Shown here: positions 24,208 to 33,655 of the stretch, one piece after another
Layout of the letters: every line of letters starts with the position of its first letter
Position numbering within the stretch: the first letter of the stretch is position 1
Assembly: GCA_019753105.1 (NCBI GenBank)
Contig: JAIELJ010000006.1
Span: 186,001-250,000, forward strand
Direction of reading: 5' to 3'
DNA from: Hyphomonadaceae bacterium
Lineage (GTDB): Bacteria > Pseudomonadota > Alphaproteobacteria > Caulobacterales > Aquidulcibacteraceae
DNA length: 64,000 nt
Translations under genes and position numbers: made by a program
The notes under the pieces: model-generated
What the model was told of the DNA's origin: nothing
What the model saw: only the letters and a program-made list of their open reading frames with translations
The model's database searches: none

Positions 24208-24810
24208 GTGGCCCGGCTTGCCGATCCCGAACTGGCTGATCGCCGTCGGCGCCAGATCATGGACGCCGCCATCGCCTGTTTCCGCCGCCGCGGTTTCCAC
24301 CAGGCGACGATGCAGGAGATTTGCGCCGAGGCGAACATCAGCGCCGGCGCGCTCTATCGCTACTTCGCCTCCAAGGCCGAGATCATCGGCGCGATCGCCG
24401 AAGACAAGCACGGCGACAGCGACGTGCTCTTTCTTGAGGCGGCGCGCAAAGGTCCGGTGCTTGACGCGCTCTGCCTCATCGCGCGCGAGTTCTTCGTGAA
24501 GTTCGAGGAAGGCGATGGCGCGCTCATCGCCGACATCTTCGCGGAATGCATCCGAGACGACGCAATCGCCGATGCGCTTCACGAAATTGCGTCGCGCGGT
24601 ACGCAATATTGCGTCGAAGCAATCAAGACAGGCCAAGCGCGCGGTGAGTTCGACAGCACGCTCGATCCGATTCTAACCGCCAATACCTTGTTTGCAGCTA
24701 TCGAAGGCATAGGTCTCCGGCGCGCCTTCATGCGCGACACCAATACCGATGCCGCCGTCGCCCAATTTCGCAGTCTCGCAGAACGCTATCTGAGCCCCTC
24801 CCATGAATAA
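24208..24810 (+). CDS. TetR family regulator of the efflux system
   Basis: A 200-residue repressor. The helix-turn-helix covers about residues 14-58, with IMDAAIACFRRRGFHQATM and ISAGALYRYFASKAEII; the C-terminal ligand domain is helical. The start is GTG. Its last codons overlap the adaptor gene start by 8 bases, so tetR, adaptor and permease form one operon. The palindrome at 24139-24152 is the likely self-binding site. Ligands are probably pump substrates, as is usual for such local repressors. Confidence 0.93.
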   Translation: MARLADPELADRRRRQIMDAAIACFRRRGFHQATMQEICAEANISAGALYRYFASKAEIIGAIAEDKHGDSDVLFLEAARKGPVLDALCLIAREFFVKFEEGDGALIADIFAECIRDDAIADALHEIASRGTQYCVEAIKTGQARGEFDSTLDPILTANTLFAAIEGIGLRRAFMRDTNTDAAVAQFRSLAERYLSPSHE

Positions 24811-26092
24811 GCCTGAAAACCCCGAAACCTTCGACCGTGCGAATGGTCTGCTCAAACGCGCCGCCGACGCTGGCGGGCGCGCTTTGCGCGGCGCGCGCGA
24901 TGCGGGCCAACGCGCCTGGGACAGCGCGACGACAGACAGCGAAGATACTCCCGGTAAGCGCCGGCGCGTTCTCTTCATGCTCGGCGGCGGCATTGTTGCG
25001 GCAATTGCGATCATGTCGGCGCTCAGCCGCTTGGGCGGCGACGGCGCGATTCAAGCTGAAGCGCCAACCGCGATGGCAGTGTCGGCGATCAGCGTTGAGA
25101 TGCAGCCGTTGCAAGGAACGGTTTCTCTCAATGGCGAAGCGCGGCCGGTGCGCGACATTCAGGTCGCAGCGCCAGCGACGGGCGTGCGCGTGCTGCAAAT
25201 CCTCGTCGATGAAGGCGATTACGTACGCCAAGGCCAAGCCATGGCGCGGCTGGATACAGCGCTCGCGAACGCACAAACCAGCGCCGCACAAGCCAGCGTC
25301 GCGGAAGCAGAGTCCGCCGCAGTGCGCGCACGCGGTGAATACGAGCGCGCTGACTCGATCCGCGACTCCGGCGCGCTTTCGACGGAAGCGATCGAACAAC
25401 GCCAAGCGGCAGCTGTTGCCGCCAACGCGCGCCTCGCAGCAGCGCGAGCGCAATTGGCGGAAGTCAACGCGCGTCTCGGCGGCGGCTATGTGCGCGCGCC
25501 AGCGGCGGGCCTCGTGATCGATCGTATGGCCGAGATCGGCCGCTCGGTGGACGGGCAAATCCTTTTCCGCATCGCGGCTGGCAACGAGCTAGAAGTAGCA
25601 GCACAAGTCGCCGAGGGCGAAGCGTTGGCGCTGCAAGAAGGCCAGACAGCAACGTTTACTTTGGTCGATGGCTCGACGGTGGAAGGCCGCTTGCGCCGCC
25701 TGCCCGCTTCGATCGACAGCCGAACGCGCACTGGCGAAGCCTTGTTCACGCTGCCACGCGACACGCGCGTGCGCGCCGGCATGTTCCTGCGCGGCCAAGC
25801 GCAGCTTGCGCCACGCAACGCGATTGCCGTGCCGCAAAGCTCGGTGCTCTACGATAACGGCCAAGCCTATGTGTTCGTGATCGGCCAAGATAACCGCGTG
25901 CAGCGCACCAACGTATCGCTTGGCGCACGCAGCGGTGAGCGCGTCGAGATCGTCTCCGGCTTGGAGCTGAACCAGCGCATCGTCGGCTCGGGTGCTGCCT
26001 TCCTGCAAGACGGCGACGAAGTGCGCCTCATTCAGGACGAGGCGCCGCAACAAGAATCTTCGGCGCAGGAACTACGCGGCCGGGAAGGCTAA
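24803..26092 (+). CDS. RND efflux periplasmic adaptor (MFP/HlyD)
   Basis: A 429-residue membrane-fusion protein. A cytoplasmic N-terminus of about 55 residues precedes one membrane anchor (VLFMLGGGIVAAIAIM). The lipoyl/biotinyl halves lie around GVRVLQILVDEGDYVRQGQ and GGGYVRAPAAGLVIDRMAEIG, flanking an alpha-hairpin of about 70 residues, followed by beta-barrel and membrane-proximal domains. It bridges the permease and outer-membrane factor. It overlaps tetR by 8 bases and is followed after 3 bases by the permease gene. Confidence 0.93.
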   Translation: MNKPENPETFDRANGLLKRAADAGGRALRGARDAGQRAWDSATTDSEDTPGKRRRVLFMLGGGIVAAIAIMSALSRLGGDGAIQAEAPTAMAVSAISVEMQPLQGTVSLNGEARPVRDIQVAAPATGVRVLQILVDEGDYVRQGQAMARLDTALANAQTSAAQASVAEAESAAVRARGEYERADSIRDSGALSTEAIEQRQAAAVAANARLAAARAQLAEVNARLGGGYVRAPAAGLVIDRMAEIGRSVDGQILFRIAAGNELEVAAQVAEGEALALQEGQTATFTLVDGSTVEGRLRRLPASIDSRTRTGEALFTLPRDTRVRAGMFLRGQAQLAPRNAIAVPQSSVLYDNGQAYVFVIGQDNRVQRTNVSLGARSGERVEIVSGLELNQRIVGSGAAFLQDGDEVRLIQDEAPQQESSAQELRGREG

Positions 26093-26095
26093 GAC

Positions 26096-29000
26096 ATGGC
26101 TTGGAACATTTCCGCAGGCGCGATCCGTAACCCGATCCCGCCGATCCTGCTGATCCTCGCGCTCGTGTTCGCAGGCTGGACCGCCTACGGCCGCTTGCCG
26201 ATCAACCAATTGCCGAACGTCAATTTCGGCGGCTTCAGCGTCACCGTGGCGCAAGGCGGCGCGGCCCCCGCTGAAATGGAAACGCAGATCACGCAGCGCA
26301 TCGAAAGCGCGCTGACGTCGGTCGAGGGCGTGCGGCGCGTCACCTCGACGATCTCGCCGGGCGTTTCGCAGACCATGGTCGAGATGGAGAGCAGCGGCGA
26401 TCTCGCGCGCGCTGTCGAGGATGCGCGCGACGCGCTGAACCGCATCCGCTCTGAACTCCCCGCAGACATCACCGAACCCGTCATCACGCGCATGGACGCG
26501 GCCAGCCAGCCGATTGGCTATTATGCCGTCGAAGGCCAAGGCATGACGCCGGAGGACATCTCCTGGTTCATCGACAACGATCTTCAGCGCGAATTGCTTG
26601 CGGTGCCGGGCGTAAGCCAAGTGCAGCGCTTAGGCGGCGTCGATCGCGAAATCCGCATCGAACTCGATCCGGCGCGCATGCTTTCTTACGGTATCTCCGC
26701 CGATCAGGTGAACAACCAGCTCCGCGCCATCAATGTCGATTTGCCAGGCGGCCAGGCTCAGGTCTCTGGCCAAGCGCAATCGATCCGCACGTTGGGCGGC
26801 GCGCAGACGGTGGCGGAGCTTGAAGAGCTACGCATCACCGGCTCTGACGGCCGCATCGTGCGCCTTGGCGATCTGGGCACAGTGACGGACGCTGCGAGCG
26901 ATCTGCAATCGATCTCGCGTTACAATGGCCAACCTGTCGTTGGCTTTATGGTGTTGCGCGCGCGCGACGCCAGCGAAGTGCAAGTCTTCGACATGATGGA
27001 CGAGCGGCTGCGCGAAGTTGAAGCCGAAAATCCCGGCGTTCAGGTGCGCGAGATCGCCTCGACCGTCGAGTTCATTCGCGGCATGCACGAGAGCTCGATC
27101 CACGCGCTGATCGAAGGTGCACTGATCGCATGCTTGGTGGTGTTCCTGATCCTGCGTGACTGGCGCGCGACGTTGATCGCAGCAGCGGCCATCCCGCTCT
27201 CCATTCTACCGACCTTCGCGGCGATCGAAATCCTGGGCTTCACCTTGAACATGGTGACGCTGATCGCGCTCGCTTTGGTGACGGGGGTCTTGGTCGATGA
27301 CGCCATCGTCGAGATCGAGAACATAATCAGGCACATGCGGATGGGCAAAGGCGCCTACCCCGCCTCACTCGAAGCCGCCGATGAAATCGGCCTCGCGGTC
27401 GTCGCAACGACAGGCGCGATCATCGCTGTGTTCGTGCCAGTGAGTTTCATGGAAGGCGGCATGGGCGTCTTCTTCAGGGAGTTCGGCCTCACCGTCGCGG
27501 TGGCGGCGTTCTTCTCGCTTGTGGTCGCACGCCTGATCACGCCGATGATGTCGGCGTTCTTCTTGTCGAGCAAAGGCCATCACGAAGAGGCCAAGCCGGG
27601 CACGCTGACGCTGATCTATAAAGACCTGCTGAGCTGGGCGATCCACAATCCGTGGAAGACCATTGGCATGGGCTTGCTCACGTTCATTCTGCCGCTTGGT
27701 CTGTTGATCGCTGGCGCCATTCCATCGGTCGTCATTCCGCGCTTCGACAACGGCATGATCCAAGCGCGCGTCGAGATTCCACCGGGCACGCCAGTGCTCG
27801 AGGCTGACCGTGTGCTGCAACAGATGGCGGCGCGCATTCGCCAAACGCCGGAAGTCGAAGGCGTGTTCACGTCGATGTCCGGCGCCGATGGCTCAGCGCC
27901 TGACGCGAACATGTACATCCAGCTCGTGCCGCGCGATGAACGCGACCGCTCAGCCTACGCAATTCAGCAGACGTTGCGGCCGGTGCTCTCAAGCTTTGCC
28001 GATTATCGCTCTGCGTTCGTGCAGGACCAAGGCGGCCAGTCCGGCTCCGACATTACGGTGCAATTCGTTGGGTCCGACCCGCAAGCCGTGAACCAAGCGG
28101 CAGAGCGCTTGGCCGCAGCGATGGGCCAAGTCGATACGCTGACCGACGTGCGCTCATCGTCCTCACTGCGCCGGCCGGAACTACAAATCCGTCCGCGCCA
28201 GGAAGATATGGCGCGGTTGGGCGTCTCGTCCGCGAGCCTTGCTTCGGCAATCCGCATTGCGACCAGCGGCGACGCCGAACAGAACTTGCCGCGCTACGAT
28301 CTCGCCGACCGGCAAATCCCGATCCGCGTCACCTTGCGCCCAGACCGGCGCCAAGACCTCGACGCGCTGCGCTCGCTGCCGGTGCAATCAACGCAAGGCG
28401 CGCCAGTGCGGCTTGATGCCGTCGCCGACCTCAACTTCTCGCTCGGCGAGGCAACCATTGAACGCCGTGACCGCGAACGCGCGGTGACGGTGGGCGCAAA
28501 CGTGCTGCCTGGGACTGAACTCAGCACCGCGCAACAAGCCGTGTTCGCGCTGCCCGAAGCACAAGATCAACCCGGCGCGCGCCTCGCTGTCGGTGGCCAA
28601 ACCGAAGACTTCGCAGAGATGACCGCGAGTTTCGGCAGCGCCATGCTCTGGGGCATCATCCTGATCTATGTCGTGCTGGTGCTGCTGTTTAAGGACTTCT
28701 TCCAGCCGATTACGATCATGACCGCTTTGCCGCTTTCGATCGGCGGCGCGTTCATTGGCTTGCTAGTCGCTGCACAACCGCTCTCGTTGTTCGCATTCAT
28801 CGGCTTGCTGATGCTGATGGGTCTGGTGACCAAGAACTCGATTCTGCTGGTCGATTTCGCGGTCGAGCGCATGCACGCCGGTATGAGCCGCAATGCGGCT
28901 TTGATGGAAGCCGGCATGCAGCGCGCGCGGCCGATCATCATGACCACGTTCGCGATGTCTGGCGGCATGTTGCCTGCAGCTTTGGGATGGGGCGTCGACG

Positions 29001-29185
29001 GCACGTTGCGCCAAGGCATGGGCGCGGCAGTCATCGGCGGGCTGATGCTCTCGACCCTGCTCTCGCTTGTCTTCGTGCCGGCCATGTTCGTGCTGATCGA
29101 TCAGCTCGAGCGCTGGGTGCAAGGCTTCCTGCCGAAACCGCAAGCGCGCGAAGATGACGACGCCGTGCGCACGCCGGCGGAGTAA
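26096..29185 (+). CDS. RND efflux permease (AcrB/MexB superfamily)
   Basis: A 1029-residue inner-membrane proton/drug antiporter. Twelve helices in the usual arrangement: one at the N-terminus (PPILLILALVFAGWTAYG), six in the 330-530 stretch, and five in 850-1010, with two large periplasmic loops. The proton-relay region in helix 4 reads VTGVLVDDAIVEIENI, containing the paired Asp residues; GLLMLMGLVTKNSILLVDF is the equivalent helix 10. Sequence style fits the HAE-1/CzcA-like branch of smaller RND pumps. Co-transcribed with tetR and the adaptor. Confidence 0.94.
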   Translation: MAWNISAGAIRNPIPPILLILALVFAGWTAYGRLPINQLPNVNFGGFSVTVAQGGAAPAEMETQITQRIESALTSVEGVRRVTSTISPGVSQTMVEMESSGDLARAVEDARDALNRIRSELPADITEPVITRMDAASQPIGYYAVEGQGMTPEDISWFIDNDLQRELLAVPGVSQVQRLGGVDREIRIELDPARMLSYGISADQVNNQLRAINVDLPGGQAQVSGQAQSIRTLGGAQTVAELEELRITGSDGRIVRLGDLGTVTDAASDLQSISRYNGQPVVGFMVLRARDASEVQVFDMMDERLREVEAENPGVQVREIASTVEFIRGMHESSIHALIEGALIACLVVFLILRDWRATLIAAAAIPLSILPTFAAIEILGFTLNMVTLIALALVTGVLVDDAIVEIENIIRHMRMGKGAYPASLEAADEIGLAVVATTGAIIAVFVPVSFMEGGMGVFFREFGLTVAVAAFFSLVVARLITPMMSAFFLSSKGHHEEAKPGTLTLIYKDLLSWAIHNPWKTIGMGLLTFILPLGLLIAGAIPSVVIPRFDNGMIQARVEIPPGTPVLEADRVLQQMAARIRQTPEVEGVFTSMSGADGSAPDANMYIQLVPRDERDRSAYAIQQTLRPVLSSFADYRSAFVQDQGGQSGSDITVQFVGSDPQAVNQAAERLAAAMGQVDTLTDVRSSSSLRRPELQIRPRQEDMARLGVSSASLASAIRIATSGDAEQNLPRYDLADRQIPIRVTLRPDRRQDLDALRSLPVQSTQGAPVRLDAVADLNFSLGEATIERRDRERAVTVGANVLPGTELSTAQQAVFALPEAQDQPGARLAVGGQTEDFAEMTASFGSAMLWGIILIYVVLVLLFKDFFQPITIMTALPLSIGGAFIGLLVAAQPLSLFAFIGLLMLMGLVTKNSILLVDFAVERMHAGMSRNAALMEAGMQRARPIIMTTFAMSGGMLPAALGWGVDGTLRQGMGAAVIGGLMLSTLLSLVFVPAMFVLIDQLERWVQGFLPKPQAREDDDAVRTPAE

Positions 29186-29208
29186 GGTCACCTCGATTAC
29201 CTGAACAT

Positions 29209-29315
29209 CGTCATCCCGGGGCAATGCGAAGCATTGAGCCCGGGACCCAGGGGGCAACCAGCTGTGTGCTGGCCCCTGGGTTCCGGGCTCGACCTTCGGT
29301 CGCCCCGGCATGACG
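29209..29315. repeat. Palindromic intergenic repeat P1
   Basis: Ends CGTCATCCCGGGGC / GCCCCGGCATGACG pair, and inner arms CCCAGGGGGC / GCCCCTGGG pair again, giving a long nested hairpin. A related element occurs at 44161-44266. Such CGTCATCC palindromes are common intergenic repeats in alphaproteobacteria. It lies between the pump and the aromatic-acid operon. Confidence 0.75.
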
Positions 29316-29358
29316 AGTTTCAGTTGCCCCACTCCATTCCTTCATATATAAACCTTCC

Positions 29359-31620
29359 ATGCGTATTGCCTGCGTTGGCGGCGGGCCCGCCGGATTGGTT
29401 TTCGCGATCTCGATGAAGCTGCGCGACCCGCGGCACGAGATCGTCGTGTTCGAGCGCAACGATCCGGGCGACACGTTCGGCTGGGGCGTCGTCTTCTCCG
29501 ATCAGACGATGGAAAATCTCCGCGCCAACGATCCCAAGAGCGCCGACGAAATCGAAGCCGGTTTCGCGCATTGGGACGACATCGACGTTCACATTCACGG
29601 CGAGACGATCACCTCCTCCGGCCACGGCTTCGTTGGCATCGGCAGGAAGCGCCTGCTCAACATCCTGCAGCACCGCGCGCGTGAGTTGGGCGTCGAGCTG
29701 GCGTTCCGCACCGAGATCGAGGCCGATGAGGCATTGCTGACGCAATACGATCTCGTCCTCGCCTGCGACGGCGCGAATTCGAAGTGGCGCACGCTCTACG
29801 CCGATCACTTCGGCGTCGACATCGACATGCGCCCAAACAAATACATCTGGCTCGGCGCCAACAAGACGTTCGAGGCCTTCACCTTCGCCTTCGAGCAAAC
29901 GCCACACGGCTGGGTTTGGGCCCACGCCTACAAGTTCGAGCCGAATGCCTCGACCTTCATCGTCGAATGCAGCGAGGCGACCTGGCGCGGTCTCGGTTTC
30001 GACGCGATGGATCAAGAGCAAACTTGCCGCGCAGCCGAAAAACTCTTCGCCAAATATCTCGATGGCGCGACGCTTTCCACCAACGCCAAGCACCTGCGCG
30101 GCTCAGCCTGGCTGAACTTCCCTCGCGTCATTTGCGAGACATGGCATCGCGGCAATCTCATCCTGATGGGCGACGCCGCGCACACGGCGCACTTCTCCAT
30201 CGGCTCCGGCACCAAGCTCGCGATCGAAGACGCAATCAAGCTCGCGCAAGTGCTGCATGGCGGAAAGCCACTTGCTGAGGCGCTGGAGGAGTATCACGCA
30301 GAACGACAAGTCGAAGTGCTGAAGCTTCAAAACGCCGCGCGTAACTCGACCGAATGGTTCGAGCACATCGATCGCTACGCGACGCTTGAGCCACTGCAAT
30401 TCACCTATTCCCTACTCACGCGCAGCCAGCGCGTGAGTCACGAGAACTTGCGGGTGCGCGACAAGCAGTTTCTCAGCCGCGTCGAAAGCTGGTTTGCCGG
30501 CGCCGACGGCAAGCCACCCATGTTTGCGCCACTGAAGCTGCGCGACATGGAGATCGCCAACCGCGTCGTCGTTTCGCCGATGTGCATGTACTCAGCTGCG
30601 GATGGCACGGTGGGCGATTTCCACCTCGTCCATTACGGCGCGCGCGCTTCCGGCGGCGCGGGGCTCATCTTCACTGAGATGACAGACATCAGCGCCGATG
30701 CACGCATCACGCCGGGCTGCGCGGGCATGTATAAGCCCGAGCATGTCACGGCCTGGAAACGCATCGTCGACTACGTGCACACGCACTCGAACGCCAAGTT
30801 CGCGCTGCAACTCGCGCACGCCGGCCGCAAAGGCTCAACGCGCGCACCGTGGGACGAAGAGCATCCCGATCAGCCGCTCGACAGCGGCAATTGGGAAATC
30901 ATCGGCCCCTCGCCGATCGCTTGGTCCGAGCGCAACACCACACCGCGCGAAATGACTCGCGCCGATATGGATCGCGTCGAAGCCGATTTCGTCCGCGCCA
31001 CACATATGGGCGAACAAGCCGGCTTCGACATGCTGGAGCTGCATTGCGGCCACGGCTATCTGCTCTCATCCTTCCTGACGCCGATCAGCAACCAGCGCAC
31101 GGACGAGTACGGCGGCAGCGTCGAGAACCGCCTGCGCTTCCCGCTCGAAGTGTTCGAAGCGATGCGCGAAGCGTGGCCGAAGCACAAGCCGATGAGCGTT
31201 CGAATCTCGGCCACAGATTGGCACGACGACGGCCTCTCGGCGCAAGACTCCATCGCCATTGCGCAAGCCTTCGCCAATGCCGGCGCCGATCTGATCGATG
31301 TCTCCGCCGGTCAAACCACGCCGGACGCGCGCCCAGTTTACGGCCGCATGTTCCAAACGCCGTTCTGCGACATGATCCGCAACGAGGGTCGCGTGCGCAC
31401 CATGGCTGTCGGCAATATTTTCGAACCGGATCACGTCAACTCGATCCTCGCCGCCGGCCGCGCCGATCTTTGCGCGTTAGCGCGACCGCATTTGATGGAC
31501 CCAAACTGGTCGCTGCGCGCGGCGGCGGAGCTAGGTTATGGCGGTCTCGCTGCGCCGAAGCAGTATCGCGCCGGTTACGCACAAATGCAGCGCAACCTCG
31601 CGCGCAAGATCACGGAGTAA
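29359..31620 (+). CDS. Bifunctional aryl-CoA monooxygenase/reductase (2-aminobenzoyl-CoA or salicylyl-CoA type)
   Basis: A 753-residue fusion. The N-terminal half (about 1-380) is an FAD monooxygenase with CVGGGPAGL and [19 protein letters not shown]; the C-terminal half (about 395-750) is an old-yellow-enzyme NAD(P)H:flavin oxidoreductase with [30 protein letters not shown], and [14 protein letters not shown]. This layout is that of 2-aminobenzoyl-CoA monooxygenase/reductase, which hydroxylates and reduces the CoA-activated ring, and of proteins called salicylyl-CoA 5-hydroxylase. First gene of a nine-gene operon; the CoA ligase at 33656 would supply its substrate. Which acid is used cannot be decided from sequence. 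Confidence 0.85.
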   Translation: MRIACVGGGPAGLVFAISMKLRDPRHEIVVFERNDPGDTFGWGVVFSDQTMENLRANDPKSADEIEAGFAHWDDIDVHIHGETITSSGHGFVGIGRKRLLNILQHRARELGVELAFRTEIEADEALLTQYDLVLACDGANSKWRTLYADHFGVDIDMRPNKYIWLGANKTFEAFTFAFEQTPHGWVWAHAYKFEPNASTFIVECSEATWRGLGFDAMDQEQTCRAAEKLFAKYLDGATLSTNAKHLRGSAWLNFPRVICETWHRGNLILMGDAAHTAHFSIGSGTKLAIEDAIKLAQVLHGGKPLAEALEEYHAERQVEVLKLQNAARNSTEWFEHIDRYATLEPLQFTYSLLTRSQRVSHENLRVRDKQFLSRVESWFAGADGKPPMFAPLKLRDMEIANRVVVSPMCMYSAADGTVGDFHLVHYGARASGGAGLIFTEMTDISADARITPGCAGMYKPEHVTAWKRIVDYVHTHSNAKFALQLAHAGRKGSTRAPWDEEHPDQPLDSGNWEIIGPSPIAWSERNTTPREMTRADMDRVEADFVRATHMGEQAGFDMLELHCGHGYLLSSFLTPISNQRTDEYGGSVENRLRFPLEVFEAMREAWPKHKPMSVRISATDWHDDGLSAQDSIAIAQAFANAGADLIDVSAGQTTPDARPVYGRMFQTPFCDMIRNEGRVRTMAVGNIFEPDHVNSILAAGRADLCALARPHLMDPNWSLRAAAELGYGGLAAPKQYRAGYAQMQRNLARKITE

Positions 31621-31622
31621 AC

Positions 31623-32378
31623 ATGTCCCTCTCAGGCAAACATGCCTTCATCACGGGCGGCGGCACTGGCATCGGCCTCGCAGCTGCGCGCGTGCTCGCA
31701 GAGCAAGGCGTACGCTTGACACTCGCTGCGCGCAATTTCGAGCGCGTTGAAGAAGCGGCATCGACACTCGATGCGAACGCGGTTTCGGTCGATGTTTCAG
31801 ACGAAGCCTCGGTTGAAGCCGCCATTGACGCTGCACGTTCACGCTTCGGCGGCATCGATATCCTGATCAACAATGCCGGCATCACGCCGTCAGCGCCCTT
31901 GCACAAAACGTCGCTCGCGATGTGGAACGAAGTGTTGGCGATCAATTTGACCGGCGCGTTCCTGTGCACACGCGCCGCCCTTCCCGACATGATCGAGCGC
32001 AAGGGGGGCCGCGTCGTCAACGTTGCATCGATCGCGGGGCTCATGGGTGACATGTACATCAGCGCCTACTGCGCCTCGAAGCACGGCATGATCGGCATGA
32101 CGCGCGCGCTGGCGAAGGAAGTCGCGCGCCACGGCATCACAGCGAACGCTGTGTGCCCCGGCTATGTCGAAACCGACATCGTCACGCGCGCCGCCGAGAA
32201 CATCGCCGCCAAGACGAAGCTCAACGAAGATGAAGCCCGCGCATCGCTCTATGCCGGCAATCCGCAAGGACGCCTCATCCAGCCGGAGGAAGTGGCAAGC
32301 ATGATCGGCTGGCTTTGCAGCGACGGCGCGGCCGCAACCAATGGCGCAGCGCTGCCGATCAGCGGCGGCCAAATCTAG
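31623..32378 (+). CDS. Short-chain dehydrogenase/reductase
   Basis: A 251-residue SDR: cofactor motif TGGGTGIG at 11-18, NNAG near 83, active-site Ser in VNVASIAG and Tyr-Lys in YCASKHG. In this operon it probably oxidises a hydroxyacyl-CoA formed after ring reduction and hydration, playing the 3-hydroxyacyl-CoA dehydrogenase part. It starts 2 bases after the monooxygenase stop and its TAG shares a G with the GTG start of the marR gene. Confidence 0.88.
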   Translation: MSLSGKHAFITGGGTGIGLAAARVLAEQGVRLTLAARNFERVEEAASTLDANAVSVDVSDEASVEAAIDAARSRFGGIDILINNAGITPSAPLHKTSLAMWNEVLAINLTGAFLCTRAALPDMIERKGGRVVNVASIAGLMGDMYISAYCASKHGMIGMTRALAKEVARHGITANAVCPGYVETDIVTRAAENIAAKTKLNEDEARASLYAGNPQGRLIQPEEVASMIGWLCSDGAAATNGAALPISGGQI

Positions 32379-32839
32379 TGCCAAGCGCGCAAGACACCGT
32401 GCGCCTCTCGCTCCGCCTGCTCACGACGAGCCGGCTGATCGAGCGCGAAGTGGACGCGCTGATGCGTGCGCGCTTCGACTCCACCATTGCGCGCTTCGAT
32501 TTTCTCTCCGCGCTCGATCGCCATGGCCCGCTAACGCTTGGCGAGGTGTCGCAGTACCTGCTCGTCTCGAACGGCAACGTCACGCAGTTGCGAACGCGGC
32601 TTGAAGCCGATGGGCTGATCGCCGCCGAGCAAGACGACAACGATCGCCGCGTACTTCGCGTGCGGTTGACGCAAGCAGGCGAAAGCGTATTCAAGCGCAT
32701 GGCCAAAGCGCACGCGGCATGTGTGGACTCGCTGCTCAGCGAACTCAAACACGCCGACAAACAAGCGCTGATGCGGCTCCTCGATGCAGCCAAAGCATCG
32801 GCGCGCCGCAAGCTGACAAAGGGAGGCGCGCAGCCATGA
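32378..32839 (+). CDS. MarR family regulator
   Basis: A 153-residue winged-helix repressor with [20 protein letters not shown] as the recognition region and [15 protein letters not shown] in the wing. The GTG start at 32378 overlaps the preceding TAG, and its TGA overlaps the next ATG (ATGA), so it is embedded in the operon. Related regulators respond to aryl-CoA thioesters; that ligand is plausible here because the operon makes them. Confidence 0.88.
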   Translation: MPSAQDTVRLSLRLLTTSRLIEREVDALMRARFDSTIARFDFLSALDRHGPLTLGEVSQYLLVSNGNVTQLRTRLEADGLIAAEQDDNDRRVLRVRLTQAGESVFKRMAKAHAACVDSLLSELKHADKQALMRLLDAAKASARRKLTKGGAQP

Positions 32840-33654
32840 ACAATGATGCGTGGACAAGCGCTGACTACCGCGCCGAACATTTCGTGTGGAGCGTGAGCGA
32901 TCGGGTCGCGACCGTGACGCTCAATCGTCCCGAGCGCAAAAATCCGCTGACCTTCGAGAGCTACGCCGAACTGCGCGATCTGTTCCGCCGCCTCTCCTAT
33001 GCTGACGATTGCCGCGCTGTCGTCTTCACCGGCGCCGGCGGCAATTTCTGCTCCGGCGGCGATGTGCACGACATCATCGCGCCACTCACGAAGATGACGA
33101 TGCCCGAACTGATGCGCTTCACGCGTATGACGGGCGATCTCGTCAAAGCCATGCGCGCCTGCCCGCAGCCGATCGTGGCGGCTGTCGAAGGCGTCTGCGC
33201 CGGCGCCGGCGCCATCATCGCGATGGCGAGCGACATCCGTTTTGCGTCAGCCAATGCGAAGACAGCATTTCTGTTCACGCGCGTCGGCCTCGCCGGCTGC
33301 GACATGGGCGCGTGCGCGATCCTGCCGCGCATCATCGGCCACGGCCGCGCGAGCGAACTGCTCTACACCGGCCGCTCGATGAGCGCCGAGGAAGGCGTGG
33401 CGTGGGGCTTCTTCAACCGCATCGTCGAAGCGCCGCTTGTCGAAGCGCAGAACTTCGCGCGCGATCTCGCCGATGGCCCAGCGTTTGCGCACTCCATGAC
33501 AAAGAACCAGCTCAACATGGAATGGACGATGAGCCTCGAACAAGCGCTCGAGGCCGAGGCGCAAGCACAAGCGATCTGCATGCAGACGAAGGATTTCGAA
33601 CGCGCGTATGTGGCGTTCGCGGCCAAGCAGAAGCCAGTGTTCGAGGGCGATTGA
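32836..33654 (+). CDS. Enoyl-CoA hydratase/isomerase family protein
   Basis: A 272-residue crotonase. The oxyanion-hole motifs are [17 protein letters not shown] (about 60-76) and [19 protein letters not shown] (about 117-135). It probably hydrates a CoA-bound ring-derived dienoyl or enoyl intermediate. The ATG at 32836 overlaps the marR stop; longer frames upstream read through marR and are unlikely. The catalytic Glu pair of classical hydratases is not obvious in this alignment by eye, so a related lyase or isomerase reaction is possible. Confidence 0.88.
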   Translation: MNNDAWTSADYRAEHFVWSVSDRVATVTLNRPERKNPLTFESYAELRDLFRRLSYADDCRAVVFTGAGGNFCSGGDVHDIIAPLTKMTMPELMRFTRMTGDLVKAMRACPQPIVAAVEGVCAGAGAIIAMASDIRFASANAKTAFLFTRVGLAGCDMGACAILPRIIGHGRASELLYTGRSMSAEEGVAWGFFNRIVEAPLVEAQNFARDLADGPAFAHSMTKNQLNMEWTMSLEQALEAEAQAQAICMQTKDFERAYVAFAAKQKPVFEGD

Positions 33655-33655
33655 G

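Noticed and set aside
24808..25558. Long antisense frames over the RND adaptor and other GC-rich genes
   Set aside because: They mirror the codon bias of the true genes and carry no domain features.
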